From IMG/VR virus record IMGVR_UViG_3300008450_000085, positions 1-43,836 of that record: a DNA stretch of 43,836 bases; one strand, 5' to 3'. The notes below the pieces were generated by a model that did no database searches, was not told where the DNA came from, and worked only from the letters and a program-made list of their open reading frames with translations. Each line of letters opens with the position of its first letter. The first letter of the stretch is position 1. Made by a program: the position numbers and the translations under genes. Positions 6,847-14,601 of the stretch are shown here, in pieces. Origin of the DNA: a virus.

Positions 6847-7101
6847 ATGGCAACAATGATTGAGGCACAGGGCACGAATTGCAGCAACTGCGGCAAGAGC
6901 GGGTGGGTGTTTGAGTTCACCAAGTGCCACGAGGCATGCCCAACCGTTTACTGCGACGTGTGCATTCAGAAGTACCCAGAGGCAGCAGGGCGGCTCGCCG
7001 CGCTTGACGCAGAGATTGCCGCGATGAGAAATGCTCATTGCGATGACGACTGCGCTCTGACGGGCGAGCAGTTGCGCCGCAACGCTGAGGCGCAAGCATG
7101 A
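6847..7101 (+). CDS. Small Cys-rich zinc-finger-like protein
   Basis: 84 residues starting MATMIEAQGTNC, with AGAAGGAGG upstream. Cys pairs CSNCGKSGW, CHEACPTVYCDVC and a later CDDDC give two to three possible zinc knuckles. The C-terminal half is helical (EAAGRLAALDAEIAAMRNA). A treble-clef or zinc-ribbon fold and nucleic-acid or protein binding are plausible, but function is unknown. It shares an ATGA overlap with the next gene. Confidence 0.65.
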   Translation: MATMIEAQGTNCSNCGKSGWVFEFTKCHEACPTVYCDVCIQKYPEAAGRLAALDAEIAAMRNAHCDDDCALTGEQLRRNAEAQA

Positions 7102-7268
7102 TGCCCGAGCAAGACATCTGGTTTGACTTGGCAATGGGTTGTGAATACGTCCTACGCATGGATGAGCGACGCGCTCGCAGGGCGCAAAAGGCGTTGTATT
7201 GGTTGCAGCGCACCAAGGGCATAGACCTCACGCGCGTTGCCGAGTTGGCAGAGCAGTTGTGGGGATAG
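7098..7268 (+). CDS. Small early protein
   Basis: 56 residues from the ATGA overlap at 7098 (or 55 from the adjacent ATG at 7101). It begins MMPEQDIWFDLAMG and is helical and Arg-rich (MDERRARRAQKALYWLQR). Its placement by overlapping stop/start, its length to a natural stop just before P2, and absence of any competing frame support it as real. Function unknown. Confidence 0.55.
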   Translation: MMPEQDIWFDLAMGCEYVLRMDERRARRAQKALYWLQRTKGIDLTRVAELAEQLWG

Positions 7269-7270
7269 GG

Positions 7271-7321
7271 TGGAACGGGCTACGAACAGTAGCCATAATA
7301 TGAGTAGCCCCAGATAGGGGC
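7271..7321 (+). promoter_or_regulatory. Promoter P2 with leader hairpin
   Basis: TGGAAC (7271-7276), 17 bp, CATAAT (7294-7299). The predicted start is near 7306 and the perfect hairpin GCCCC-AGATA-GGGGC (7307-7321) begins at once, followed by AGTTGGAGGAGG. It shares the AACAGTAGCCATAAT-type block with P1. Confidence 0.75.
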
Positions 7322-7340
7322 ACAGTTGGAGGAGGCGAAA

Positions 7341-7769
7341 ATGAGCAAGGTCAAAGTAATCGTAGATGGACGCGCAACGCTAGAAGTTTCAGAGCCAAGC
7401 ACCGATTGGCGAGAATCGCGCCGAACTGGTGACTTGTATGAAGACCTCAAGGTTGAGGTCGGTGGTCATCAGGTTGACTTGGGTGAATATGCCGATGCAA
7501 TTGCAGGCAAGAACCCATGGTTTGAGAATGGTGACGACGGCGAGGCGTTTGAGAAGTGGCTTAAGGTGCGCAACGGAGTAATCCGAAGCGTACAGCGCCA
7601 AGTCTTGAAGCATATCGCGCCCGATATCGCCAAGGCTCCGTGGGTTCCAACGTGCAGCAATACAGGCAAAGGTTGCTGCTGCTCACCGCACTTTATCCTG
7701 CGAGCGTCCGAATACCGCGGACGAACCGCATGGCTTAAGGGCACAGTCCTCGTAGACATGAGCGCATAA
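7341..7769 (+). CDS. Early protein with Cys cluster, unknown function
   Basis: 142 residues from MSKVKVIVDGRA; GGAGGAGG six to eight bases upstream sets the start. The N-terminal part is beta-rich with acidic loops. The C-terminal part has CSNTGKGCCCSPH, four Cys and one His within 13 residues, probably a metal site, followed by a beta-rich end. First gene after P2. No family recognised. Confidence 0.65.
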   Translation: MSKVKVIVDGRATLEVSEPSTDWRESRRTGDLYEDLKVEVGGHQVDLGEYADAIAGKNPWFENGDDGEAFEKWLKVRNGVIRSVQRQVLKHIAPDIAKAPWVPTCSNTGKGCCCSPHFILRASEYRGRTAWLKGTVLVDMSA

Positions 7770-7782
7770 GGAGGGGGCGAAG

Positions 7783-8103
7783 ATGTTGCCAATTATTATT
7801 GAAGAACCGCAAAGTGAAAACGGACTTGCACGCTATGTCATTCACGAGATTGATTTCCAGCGCAATGGAGTCAGCGGTGAAGGCTTTTATGTGGTGCGGT
7901 TCTGGTACACCGAGATTGAGAATGCGTACGAAGGACTCTCGGAGCATACGGAACACAAACTCATCGGCGTATTGTTCAACGACCCGTCTTGCACGGCGAT
8001 TGTTGACCCTGCCGACTTGCAGAGCCATTGGCGCGGGGATAGGTTCGCCACGGCGCTACGCGAAGCAGTCGTAACGCATGAGGGATACAACCCATGGCAG
8101 TAG
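7783..8103 (+). CDS. Early protein of unknown function
   Basis: 106 residues, start supported by AGGAGGGGG. Predicted beta-rich N-terminal half (YVIHEIDFQRN, FYVVRFWYTEIENAYEG) and a helical C-terminus (RGDRFATALREAVVTHEG). It overlaps the next gene by 10 bp, showing an operon. No motif is recognised. Confidence 0.65.
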   Translation: MLPIIIEEPQSENGLARYVIHEIDFQRNGVSGEGFYVVRFWYTEIENAYEGLSEHTEHKLIGVLFNDPSCTAIVDPADLQSHWRGDRFATALREAVVTHEGYNPWQ

Positions 8104-8375
8104 AAACGCGCTGCTTCGGCTGCAATGAGGAACTGAACGCAATGATGCTTGCAATGGCAGCCAATGACGGCTACTTGATTTGTATGCCGTGCGTTAAGGC
8201 GAGAGCCAAGGCTGGCACGAATGGCGGCAAATGCGTATGCGGAAAGCGCAAGCGCAGGTTGACGTATAAGGCGACGCATTTTAACAACCGCGTATTACGC
8301 GAGTGGTACGAATGCGTCCGCTGTTTCGGCAAAGTAAGTAAGGAGGCAGGAAAGTATGACAACGCCGCTCGCTGA
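8094..8375 (+). CDS. Zinc-ribbon-like small basic protein
   Basis: 93 residues. Four Cys pairs (CFGCNEE, CMPC, CVCGKRKRR and CVRC) suggest two zinc-binding units, and the linker is strongly basic (KCVCGKRKRRLTYKATHF). Possibly binds nucleic acid or host RNA polymerase, as small phage zinc proteins often do, but this is inference. It overlaps genes on both sides (10 bp and 20 bp). Confidence 0.65.
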   Translation: MAVETRCFGCNEELNAMMLAMAANDGYLICMPCVKARAKAGTNGGKCVCGKRKRRLTYKATHFNNRVLREWYECVRCFGKVSKEAGKYDNAAR

Positions 8376-8550
8376 ATGCTGGGATTGCAAAGATGGAATC
8401 TTTGTGCCCGATGAATGCGTCGTAGGATTCTGGCATCAAGGTGACTTTTATGCATGGGCGAAGAAAGATGAGAACGTAGTCGTGTATTGCTTGAGTTGCG
8501 TGCCCGAAAATACGTTTTTGGCAATTCCGAGAAAGGGAGGAAAGTCATGA
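8356..8550 (+). CDS. Small Cys-containing early protein
   Basis: 64 residues; AGGAGGCAGG upstream of the ATG. ECWDCKDG and YCLSCVPEN form a likely four-Cys zinc site bracketing a Trp/Phe-rich middle. It ends in ATGA overlapping the next gene. Function unknown. Confidence 0.65.
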   Translation: MTTPLAECWDCKDGIFVPDECVVGFWHQGDFYAWAKKDENVVVYCLSCVPENTFLAIPRKGGKS

Positions 8551-8657
8551 ACGACAAGGAGTGGTGGAATGAACTGACACTCGGCGATATCATTAACGGC
8601 GTAATTGGATTCGTCCTCGTGTGGGGATGGATAACCCTCATGTGGTTGGCATTTTAG
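8547..8657 (+). CDS. Very small membrane protein
   Basis: 36 residues, below usual gene-finder cutoffs. The start is the ATG of an ATGA overlap with a GGGAGG site upstream. A charged N-terminus (MNDKEWWNELTLGD) is followed by one membrane segment rich in Val, Ile and Trp, ending LMWLAF. Insertion into the host membrane early in infection is likely. Superinfection exclusion or modulation of a host membrane protein are guesses. Confidence 0.6.
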   Translation: MNDKEWWNELTLGDIINGVIGFVLVWGWITLMWLAF

Positions 8658-8666
8658 GGAGGCGAG

Positions 8667-9146
8667 ATGGCAATACTGACAAGTACGTCATTTAACGACG
8701 AACGCCGCGAAACGGCAATCAAGGTTCTGGACGTTGATACGGAAGCGCATGCGGGCACGACCTACATGACGTTTTCGGTCGCAGGGACAATCGGTGGCGT
8801 TTTGTACGACGAAGTGTGGTACGGCATTGCCTACAAGCACTTTAAGGATAGTTCCGTCTGGTTTAGCCTCTCATTAGGCTATAACCCGACAGCAGCGAAT
8901 GACGTTTTGCCACCTGCGAAGTTTGAGTCGCTGTTTGATACGCCCCGCAATGAAATGCCAATGGCATTTACGTTTACGGCGCGCGGCGTAGGCGAACACG
9001 ACGCAATGGCACTAGCAGCCATTGGAATTGAGATGCGCGCCCTACTTGAAGACTGTCATATGGTTGACCAATTTGGCGAGCGCATTCATGTACGAGATAA
9101 CCGCGACTGCGAAAGGAGCGAGCATGGCAAAGCGATTAAGGGCTAA
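8667..9146 (+). CDS. Early protein of unknown function
   Basis: 159 residues, start with GGGAGGCG upstream. Mostly beta-rich with aromatic residues in the first half (TTYMTFSVAGTIGG, then a SSVWFSLSLGYNP segment), and a helix around DAMALAAIGIEMRALLEDC. The C-terminal 23 bp overlap the next gene. It could be a single-domain beta protein; no family recognised. Confidence 0.6.
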   Translation: MAILTSTSFNDERRETAIKVLDVDTEAHAGTTYMTFSVAGTIGGVLYDEVWYGIAYKHFKDSSVWFSLSLGYNPTAANDVLPPAKFESLFDTPRNEMPMAFTFTARGVGEHDAMALAAIGIEMRALLEDCHMVDQFGERIHVRDNRDCERSEHGKAIKG

Positions 9147-9603
9147 CCCTGCGCTGCCGATGTGCCCGACGCATGACCACGGAAACATTTACTCGTACGA
9201 AGCGGATGACGGCGAAATGGGCTATCGCTGCATCCATCAGGAACATGACCCTTTGTGGGGGTCAGGCGAGCAGTTGTTGCGAGCGGCAACGCGTAACCGA
9301 TGGAGTTACGACGAGTTGCAAGCAGCGGCTGGAAACAAAAAGGACAGGCAAATGACCCGTCCGCAAGTAGTTAAGGAGGACGCAATGGACGCAACAGTAG
9401 CAACGCCAACGGATACGACTAGCGGAAACATTTCCGAAGTCGTCAGCGCGGCGAAGGCAAAGGGAATGTCAATGAAAGACCTCGCTACAAAGGCGAACGT
9501 CAATCTCGGCAGCATCTATAACGCCTTGCGCGCTCATAAGACAGGCAAGGTCATTTATTCGGCAAAGTTCATCGCCGCACTTACGGGTGCGTTGAAGGAC
9601 TGA
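9124..9603 (+). CDS. Cys/His N-terminal domain fused to a helix-turn-helix
   Basis: 159 residues from ATG 9124 (GAAAGGAG upstream). Residues 1-70 hold CPTHDHGNIYSYEADDGEMG and CIHQEHDP, a possible one-zinc finger with a helical tail. Residues 88-159 contain a clear helix-turn-helix (MKDLATKANVNLGSIYNALR), the layout of XRE-type regulators. A strong internal site (TTAAGGAGG) precedes ATG 9385 in the same frame, so a separate 72-residue HTH protein may also be made. A regulator of the early or late switch is plausible. Promoter P5 lies at the end of the gene. Confidence 0.6.
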   Translation: MAKRLRANPALPMCPTHDHGNIYSYEADDGEMGYRCIHQEHDPLWGSGEQLLRAATRNRWSYDELQAAAGNKKDRQMTRPQVVKEDAMDATVATPTDTTSGNISEVVSAAKAKGMSMKDLATKANVNLGSIYNALRAHKTGKVIYSAKFIAALTGALKD

Positions 9604-9657
9604 GTTGGAGGGGCTATAATCAATTAGTGCGGGGCGTTTCCAACTGCGCCCCGCACT
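9592..9657 (+). promoter_or_regulatory. Promoter P5 with 11-bp leader hairpin
   Basis: TTGAAG (9592-9597), 17 bp, TATAAT (9615-9620). The predicted start is near 9627, and a perfect 11-bp stem AGTGCGGGGCG/CGCCCCGCACT with a 10-nt loop spans 9626-9657. There is no T-run after it, so it is a 5'-end hairpin rather than a terminator. It drives the recombination/replication operon. Confidence 0.75.
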
Positions 9658-9681
9658 TAATGCTTGGCAGGAGGTACGACA

Positions 9682-10473
9682 ATGAGTCGTTGCTTTGATA
9701 GTAATCATCTGAGTTATTCGCGCGACCGAGTGTTTGATGAGTGCCAATTCAAGGCGCACATTCACGATAAGGGCTTGGTCAAAGGCACAGTCAACGCGAA
9801 GATGTTAATTGGCTCCGTCGTTGACGCGTACGTTTCCGCCGCACTTGCGGGCAGTCCAATTTCGGAAGAAGACGCGTGGAATAATACGTTGCGAGAAATG
9901 GAATCTCGCTACAAGGTTATTTTGCCAGAGCCATTGGCGGCAATGGAAACGTCGCATAATTTCATTCTCGTCGCAGACAAAGAAGTCATTCCTGTGCTGC
10001 GCGATGAAGTAGTTGAGGCGCAACCTGAATGGCATTTTGAGATTGACGGCGCGCAATACCATGCGCACCCAGATTTCATTACGCGTGGCGGGGCTATCCT
10101 TGACCTAAAGACCACCTATCGCAGTATTGATGCGCAACGCGTTCATATTGACGGTCAGTTAACCGCCTACGCGTACGCATATACGACGCAGTTCGGAAAA
10201 TTGCCCACGCAAGTCGGATTAGTCGGCTTGGTGAGTAAGCGGACTGGAGTAACGCAGGAGTCCTTTATGGGCTACAGGTCGCAAGCGCAGATTGACGCGT
10301 GGCTTGCCGACACTAAAACGCGTCTAGCAGCACGGAGGTGGAGCGAAGAATCTGGAGAGTTCTTACGGCAAGGCAGGGTATCAACCTTTGCCTGCAACGG
10401 TTGTGCCGTACAGCCAACTTGCCCCTCGTGGGCGGGTACAAACTTGGCAATTGATAGCACGCTTGGAGAGTGA
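9682..10473 (+). CDS. Cas4/RecB-like PD-(D/E)XK exonuclease
   Basis: 263 residues from ATG 9682 (CAGGAGGT upstream). The N-terminal SYSRDRVFDECQF carries the first Cys of an iron-sulfur site. The catalytic HPDFITRGGAILDLKTT segment (about residues 132-148) gives the D...DxK core of the PD-(D/E)XK fold. C-terminal CNGCAVQPTCPSW supplies three more Cys. This four-Cys layout is that of Cas4/AddB-type nucleases with a 4Fe-4S cluster. With Sak4-like ATPase and SSB directly downstream it would resect double-stranded ends for single-strand annealing or strand exchange. Confidence 0.75.
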   Translation: MSRCFDSNHLSYSRDRVFDECQFKAHIHDKGLVKGTVNAKMLIGSVVDAYVSAALAGSPISEEDAWNNTLREMESRYKVILPEPLAAMETSHNFILVADKEVIPVLRDEVVEAQPEWHFEIDGAQYHAHPDFITRGGAILDLKTTYRSIDAQRVHIDGQLTAYAYAYTTQFGKLPTQVGLVGLVSKRTGVTQESFMGYRSQAQIDAWLADTKTRLAARRWSEESGEFLRQGRVSTFACNGCAVQPTCPSWAGTNLAIDSTLGE

Positions 10474-10474
10474 A

Positions 10475-11383
10475 ATGAGTAACTTGGCAAACATTTTTCA
10501 TCGCCCAGATAAGGTTCGCCCTCGCGTAAAGGCGTTGGTGTTCGGGGCTTCAGGAGTAGGCAAGACGTATTTGGCGCTGTCTGCTCCCGCAAAGGTCGCC
10601 ATGATTGACACGGAGGCAGGCTCGTCGTTCTACGCCGACCGAGGGCTGTCCTCGTATGAAGTCATGCACACCAAGACCTTTAAAGAAGTCCGAGATGCAG
10701 TACGCGCACTCGCGGCGAATAAGGGCGAGTTTGAAACACTCGTCATTGACCCAATCACAACGATTTGGGAAACGCTACAGGATGCGGCGGCGTTGGCGCG
10801 ACAAAAGAAGCGCAACTCCGTAGACGAAGTAGACCTTGAGTTGCTTGACTGGAGCAAAATAAAAAGGCTTTACAAGTCATTGCTCACAGATATCGTCAAC
10901 TTGCCGATGAACGTCATCGTTACGGCGCGAGAAAAGGACGAAGTAGAGAAGCGCGGAAGCGAACTCGTCAAGGTTGGGCACAAGCCCGATTGCGAAAAGG
11001 GCACGGTGTACGCCTTTGATAGCGTCATCCGCCTTGTAGCAACGCCTGAGGGTCGCAACGCGGTCATTCTCAAAGACCGAACGGGCGCAACTGCCAAGGT
11101 CATTGAGAATCCGACGTTCAATACGCTCTTTCCATTCGTCGGTGCGCCGTCGGAAGGCATTGAGAGAAAAACGATTGACGAGCAGGCAGCAGCGGTGACG
11201 GATGAGAATGAAGTCCTCACCGATGTAGCAGGCGATGAATTGGCAGCAGAGGCTCGCGCAGCGTTTGCCCTCGCTGGAATTGAGGAGTCGTCCGTCCTTA
11301 CAAAGAAGGGCTGGGATAGCCTAGAAACCGCTCCCGCGACTCCGCTCCGTGCGGCAATCGCTTGGGCGCGGAATAAGCAGTAG
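10475..11383 (+). CDS. Sak4-like RecA-fold ATPase
   Basis: 302 residues from ATG 10475, one base after the nuclease stop; the longer frame back to 10388 runs through the nuclease gene. Walker A GASGVGKT (residues 24-31) follows a beta strand, a DTE segment sits near 45, and Walker B LVIDPITTIWE is near 89-99. The layout fits phage AAA_24/Sak4 single-strand annealing or recombinase-like proteins. The gene neighbours (exonuclease, SSB) give the usual three-gene recombination set. The C-terminal 80 residues are acidic and helical, possibly an SSB- or DNA-contact tail. Confidence 0.75.
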   Translation: MSNLANIFHRPDKVRPRVKALVFGASGVGKTYLALSAPAKVAMIDTEAGSSFYADRGLSSYEVMHTKTFKEVRDAVRALAANKGEFETLVIDPITTIWETLQDAAALARQKKRNSVDEVDLELLDWSKIKRLYKSLLTDIVNLPMNVIVTAREKDEVEKRGSELVKVGHKPDCEKGTVYAFDSVIRLVATPEGRNAVILKDRTGATAKVIENPTFNTLFPFVGAPSEGIERKTIDEQAAAVTDENEVLTDVAGDELAAEARAAFALAGIEESSVLTKKGWDSLETAPATPLRAAIAWARNKQ

Positions 11384-11391
11384 GAGGACAT

Positions 11392-11778
11392 ATGGCAACA
11401 GTCAATAAGATTCTTTTGCTTGGCAACGCAGGCAAGGATGCAAAGCAGTCGCAAACGAGCAAGGGTACGCCCATCACCTCGTTTAGCCTTGCGACGCATC
11501 GCAACAAGAAAGTTGGCGAAGGCTGGGAGCAGATTCCAGAGTGGCACAGCGTCATTTGCTACGGCAAAGTCGCAGAAAGTGCTGCGCGAGTCGCTAAGGG
11601 TAATCTCGTGTACGTTGAGGGCAGACTTCAGAAGAATGATTCTGAAAACGCATTTGACCCGTACTTCGTGATTGCAAACTCCATTCAGGTGATTAGTAAG
11701 CCGCAAAGTCGGGACGACTATGACGGTGGTGAAAAGGCGAGCATCCCAGTCGTTGACTTGGAAGAATTGCCTTTCTAG
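11392..11778 (+). CDS. ssb: Single-stranded DNA-binding protein
   Basis: 128 residues, an OB-fold SSB: KILLLGNAGKDAK at the start, then a PITSFSLATHRN strand and the WHSVICYGKVAES motif, and VYVEGRLQKND. The C-terminal tip is DLEELPF, the acidic peptide that recruits DNA-processing proteins. It protects ssDNA in phage replication and recombination. AGGAGG lies 5-6 bases before the ATG. A strong hairpin follows the gene. Confidence 0.92.
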   Translation: MATVNKILLLGNAGKDAKQSQTSKGTPITSFSLATHRNKKVGEGWEQIPEWHSVICYGKVAESAARVAKGNLVYVEGRLQKNDSENAFDPYFVIANSIQVISKPQSRDDYDGGEKASIPVVDLEELPF

Positions 11779-11787
11779 TGGAACTTG

Positions 11788-11815
11788 GCGGGGCGAGGAG
11801 CCATCCTCGTCCCGC
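11788..11815 (+). other. Intercistronic GC-rich RNA hairpin after ssb
   Basis: A 12-bp stem (11788-11799 with 11804-11815, one G-U pair) closed by a GCCA loop, between ssb and the replication gene and immediately before AGGAG. No T-run follows. Such a structure can stabilise the upstream ssb message end or attenuate read-through. Confidence 0.6.
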
Positions 11816-11828
11816 ACAGGAGTTGAGA

Positions 11829-12575
11829 ATGAAGCCAGAAGAGTCGGAGGCAATGATGGCGTGGTTACGAATTGAGTCTGGAATGCCCCGCGATAGTAAA
11901 GTCGCGGAACTTTCCTCGGATGAGTCGCGGTGGGCGTACATCGTCCTACTTTGCGCAGCAAAAGAACAAGAGGGTCACTTTGCAAGTTGGCAGCACCTAG
12001 AGGCGTGCGTGCCGCAGAAATTTTGGAAGTGGTTGCCTGAAATGATTGAGGTTGGGCTACTGCAACGAATCACCGATGAGGGCGATGAGTCCAAGGCGCA
12101 CTTTCAGGTTGCCAACTGGGATAAGTATCAACGCCCGTATGACCCGAATAACGCGATGCGGGTCGCTCGCAGCCGTGCAAAGAAGCGTGACGGTAATGGC
12201 GAGGACATGGACGTTACAGACATGTCCGCTAATGGTCTACGGTACGATACAGTACGGGACGATACAAATACAGATACGGTAAAGCCACTCACCGATAGGC
12301 AAAAGATTCTGAAGTGGCTCTCGGATGAGGGCATGCAGAAGCCTGTCGGTTATGTCATGACAGATTTGATGGATATTCTCAAGGCATATGGATACGACAA
12401 GACTATCGCTGCGTTGACCTATGCACGTTCGTCAGGCAATAAGACCACGAAGGCAATGGTGTCGGCGGCAGAGTCCAGTTTCAGGCGCAAGCCTATGACG
12501 ACTACTTCGCGGGCAGCAACGCCAAGTGATGTAAGCGTGTATGACTTTGGTGACGATGATGCGGAGCAGAACTGA
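11829..12575 (+). CDS. Replication initiation / replisome-organiser-like protein
   Basis: 248 residues from ATG 11829 (CAGGAG upstream). The N-terminal 90 residues (WLRIESGMPRDSKVAELSSD, then ESRWAYIVLLCAAKE and GHFASWQHLEACV) match the winged-helix pattern of phage replisome organisers (DnaD/Rep_org-like). A basic central linker (MRVARSRAKKRDG) follows, then a C-terminal helical domain (DRQKILKWLSDEG). It would bind the phage origin and recruit the loader. The TGATG overlap with the DnaC-like gene supports a two-gene initiation unit. Confidence 0.65.
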   Translation: MKPEESEAMMAWLRIESGMPRDSKVAELSSDESRWAYIVLLCAAKEQEGHFASWQHLEACVPQKFWKWLPEMIEVGLLQRITDEGDESKAHFQVANWDKYQRPYDPNNAMRVARSRAKKRDGNGEDMDVTDMSANGLRYDTVRDDTNTDTVKPLTDRQKILKWLSDEGMQKPVGYVMTDLMDILKAYGYDKTIAALTYARSSGNKTTKAMVSAAESSFRRKPMTTTSRAATPSDVSVYDFGDDDAEQN

Positions 12576-13180
12576 TGCTTCCTGAACGCTACGCCAATGT
12601 GCCTGCATTGCGCGATATGCCCCTAAGCGCATTCAAAGATGGGCAGCAGGGTGCGCGAGAGGCTCTGATTGAGTTTTTGGAAGACAAGGCAGCAAGTGTC
12701 GTCCTTATCGGCGGTGTCGGGAGCGGTAAAACGCACCTCGCAGCAGCAACCTACAAGTCATTCATTGCGCTTGATGACCCGAAGTTAGGCTTGCAGTTTG
12801 AAGATGGCACGACGCATCGCTTCAAACGGCATATGTGCTTTGTTAACGTTCCGAAGTTCATCGCGGATATCAAACGCGGCTTTGGATACTCCGCAGGTGA
12901 TAATGCGCAAGTTGCGCAGATTGAGCATTTGCTTGATAAATGCTCGTGCGTCGTACTTGACGACCTTGGGGCAGAGCGCCCGACAGACTTTGCCAATGAG
13001 CAACTTTTACTGCTCATGGACGGGCTATACAACCGCCGCGCGCGCATTCTTGCGACAAGCAATGTGAAAATGTCGGTGTTGGCAGAAACGGGCGGTGCGC
13101 GACTTGTCAGCAGGCTATCCGAAGGTGCTAAGGTTACTAACGTGGTAACACGCGACCTTCGGGTGAGCAATGGGAAATGA
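12575..13180 (+). CDS. DnaC-like AAA+ helicase loader
   Basis: 201 residues. Walker A GGVGSGKT (46-53), Walker B CVVLDDLGAE, and downstream ARILATSN (sensor 1) and RLVSRLSEGA (arginine-finger region) give the DnaC/IstB AAA+ pattern. It should load the host replicative helicase, as no phage helicase or polymerase is present. Overlaps the replisome-organiser gene (TGATG) and the RusA-like gene (11 bp). Confidence 0.8.
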   Translation: MLPERYANVPALRDMPLSAFKDGQQGAREALIEFLEDKAASVVLIGGVGSGKTHLAAATYKSFIALDDPKLGLQFEDGTTHRFKRHMCFVNVPKFIADIKRGFGYSAGDNAQVAQIEHLLDKCSCVVLDDLGAERPTDFANEQLLLLMDGLYNRRARILATSNVKMSVLAETGGARLVSRLSEGAKVTNVVTRDLRVSNGK

Positions 13181-13631
13181 CAAACGAGAGGCTGTGCCTT
13201 GGCTTTCCGTTTTTATCAGCGGCAAGCCAATTCCGCAGGGCAACCTGACGGGATTTGTGGCAGGAGGCAAAGTCGTGTTGCGTCATTCCGATAATCGGCT
13301 CATCGCATGGAGGGGCTATGCGGCGGGTATTCTGGCGCAGCACGCGCCGTCACCATTGACTCATCGTCCAATTGCCGTGCAAGCGGTGTACTACATCCCG
13401 CGCCCAAAGTCGCACTACAAGTCTGACGGAAGCCTCCGCGCGACCGCACCTGAACATGTCACAAGCCGCCCTGACCTAGACAAGTATCTACGCGCCCTTT
13501 TGGACGCAATACAGATTAGCGGCATCATCAAAGACGACAGCCAAGTGTGCGCGCTTGCAGCAGTCAAGATTTATTCCGACGACAAAGAGGGCGTAGAAGT
13601 AGAGATTGAGCCGCTAGACCTCGCCCAATGA
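13170..13631 (+). CDS. RusA-like Holliday junction resolvase
   Basis: 153 residues. FISGKPIPQGN near the start and the acidic core TSRPDLDKYLRALLDAI ... IKDDSQV (about residues 98-126) are the RusA family signature, with the metal-binding aspartates D102, D104 and D122/123. It would cut four-way junctions before packaging. Part of the overlapping replication operon. Confidence 0.85.
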   Translation: MGNDKREAVPWLSVFISGKPIPQGNLTGFVAGGKVVLRHSDNRLIAWRGYAAGILAQHAPSPLTHRPIAVQAVYYIPRPKSHYKSDGSLRATAPEHVTSRPDLDKYLRALLDAIQISGIIKDDSQVCALAAVKIYSDDKEGVEVEIEPLDLAQ

Positions 13632-14077
13632 TGTCGCTTGTTTTGTCCATCGCGATGCTGTTTACGCCGCATCCACCTGCGGATGACCTCTCAGTACGGA
13701 CGATAAACGGCGTAGCGACGTGGTACGACGCGAGTAAGAACTTCGCATGGTATACGCAAGCGCCGCGCAAAGGCGCAAAGTCGCGCAATCAAGATGGCGC
13801 ACCGTATAAGTTCTACGCCGCAGCAGGTCCACGAATGCGCAAACTTGCGCCGTTTGATTGGGGCGAAAAGCCTTATCGGGTAATTATCACAAATCTAAAA
13901 ACCAACATTGCTATTGTTGCATGGGTCGTTGATACCTGCGGCTGCCGAGGCGGGTCGCAAGAAAAACTTATTGACTTGTCGCCTGCTGCATTCACGGCGC
14001 TTGGTGTCAGTCTTGGGAGGGGTATACAAAAAGTACGCGTGGAAATTCTCACGCCGTACGCAACAGGCGCGAGATGA
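13628..14077 (+). CDS. Secreted double-psi beta-barrel (RlpA/expansin-like) protein
   Basis: 149 residues. A short N-terminal hydrophobic run (MMSLVLSIAMLFTPH) looks like a signal or anchor. It is followed by a DPBB-like domain: GVATWYD, a VIITNLKTNIAIVAWVVDTC strand pair, and LIDLSPAAFTALGVSLGRGI before VRVEIL. This is the pattern of RlpA/expansin barrels, which act on or bind cell-wall glycan, although the usual DRGP motif is replaced by DTCGC. It is placed oddly among replication genes. It could affect the wall or periplasm early, or be a host-derived acquisition. Confidence 0.6.
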   Translation: MMSLVLSIAMLFTPHPPADDLSVRTINGVATWYDASKNFAWYTQAPRKGAKSRNQDGAPYKFYAAAGPRMRKLAPFDWGEKPYRVIITNLKTNIAIVAWVVDTCGCRGGSQEKLIDLSPAAFTALGVSLGRGIQKVRVEILTPYATGAR

Positions 14078-14391
14078 AGCGTACTCGCCTAAGGCGCAAA
14101 CCGCACAAAGACCCTGTAACGGCAGACATGCGCACGAAAATTCTAGAACGTGACGGCTGGACGTGCGTTGCGCCACTTCTCGGTGCTTCTTCAGAGTGCG
14201 CCGACCGCTGGGGTTCACGTAATAACGACGACTTAACTCTTGACCATGTACGCCAACACGCGATGATGGGCAAACGCGCGCCAAGCGATGAGCGTCATCT
14301 TGTTACACTTTGTTGGCATCACCACCTAAACGGATGGGCGACTGCGCATCGTGAACTGCTGCGTGAATACCTGAACCGCATCAACTCATAG
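14074..14391 (+). CDS. HNH endonuclease
   Basis: 105 residues. RTKILERDGWTCVA begins the HNH fold. LTLDHVRQH gives the first catalytic His, and HLVTLCWHHHLNGW the last His residues, with Cys residues for a structural zinc. A stand-alone HNH between replication genes and a control region may be homing-type or assist packaging or recombination; terminase-associated HNHs usually sit next to terminase instead. Overlaps the upstream gene (ATGA). Confidence 0.75.
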   Translation: MKRTRLRRKPHKDPVTADMRTKILERDGWTCVAPLLGASSECADRWGSRNNDDLTLDHVRQHAMMGKRAPSDERHLVTLCWHHHLNGWATAHRELLREYLNRINS

Positions 14392-14457
14392 AATCCCGCG
14401 CTCTCGCATGGGTTCTCGCAGACAATGTAATCATAGTGCCCCCCCTATGAAACATGC

Positions 14458-14481
14458 GTGAGAATGCGGGAAACCCGCAAA
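14458..14481. repeat. Third copy of the GAGAATGCGGGAAA repeat
   Basis: GTGAGAATGCGGGAAACCCG, continuing CAAAA, matches the copies at 6156 and 6264. It forms TGCGGG-AAA-CCCGCA. It lies 58 bases upstream of P3, a layout comparable with the copy upstream of P1. Confidence 0.7.
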
Positions 14482-14538
14482 ATCGCTGTTCTCGCAAGGT
14501 GGATTCAGCCCCCTTCTAGCCCCCTTCCAACTTGGGTG

Positions 14539-14601
14539 TGGAACTTATGAAAGGCTGTAGCCATAATTGCAGTAGAGCCCGAAGCGCAAGCAGGCAGGCT
14601 C
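14539..14601 (+). promoter_or_regulatory. Promoter P3 with leader hairpin
   Basis: TGGAAC (14539-14544), 17 bp, CATAAT (14562-14567) in a TGTAGCCATAAT context. The predicted start is near 14574. A GAGCC...GGCTC stem (14575-14601) with an inner GC-GCAA-GC element begins at once, then AAGTTGGAAAAAGGAGG. Confidence 0.75.

Noticed and set aside
10870-11985. A 371-residue open frame on the minus strand
   Set aside because: It lies antisense to the Sak4-like, SSB and replication genes, has no ribosome site, and has skewed Ser/Arg/Thr composition typical of shadow frames.
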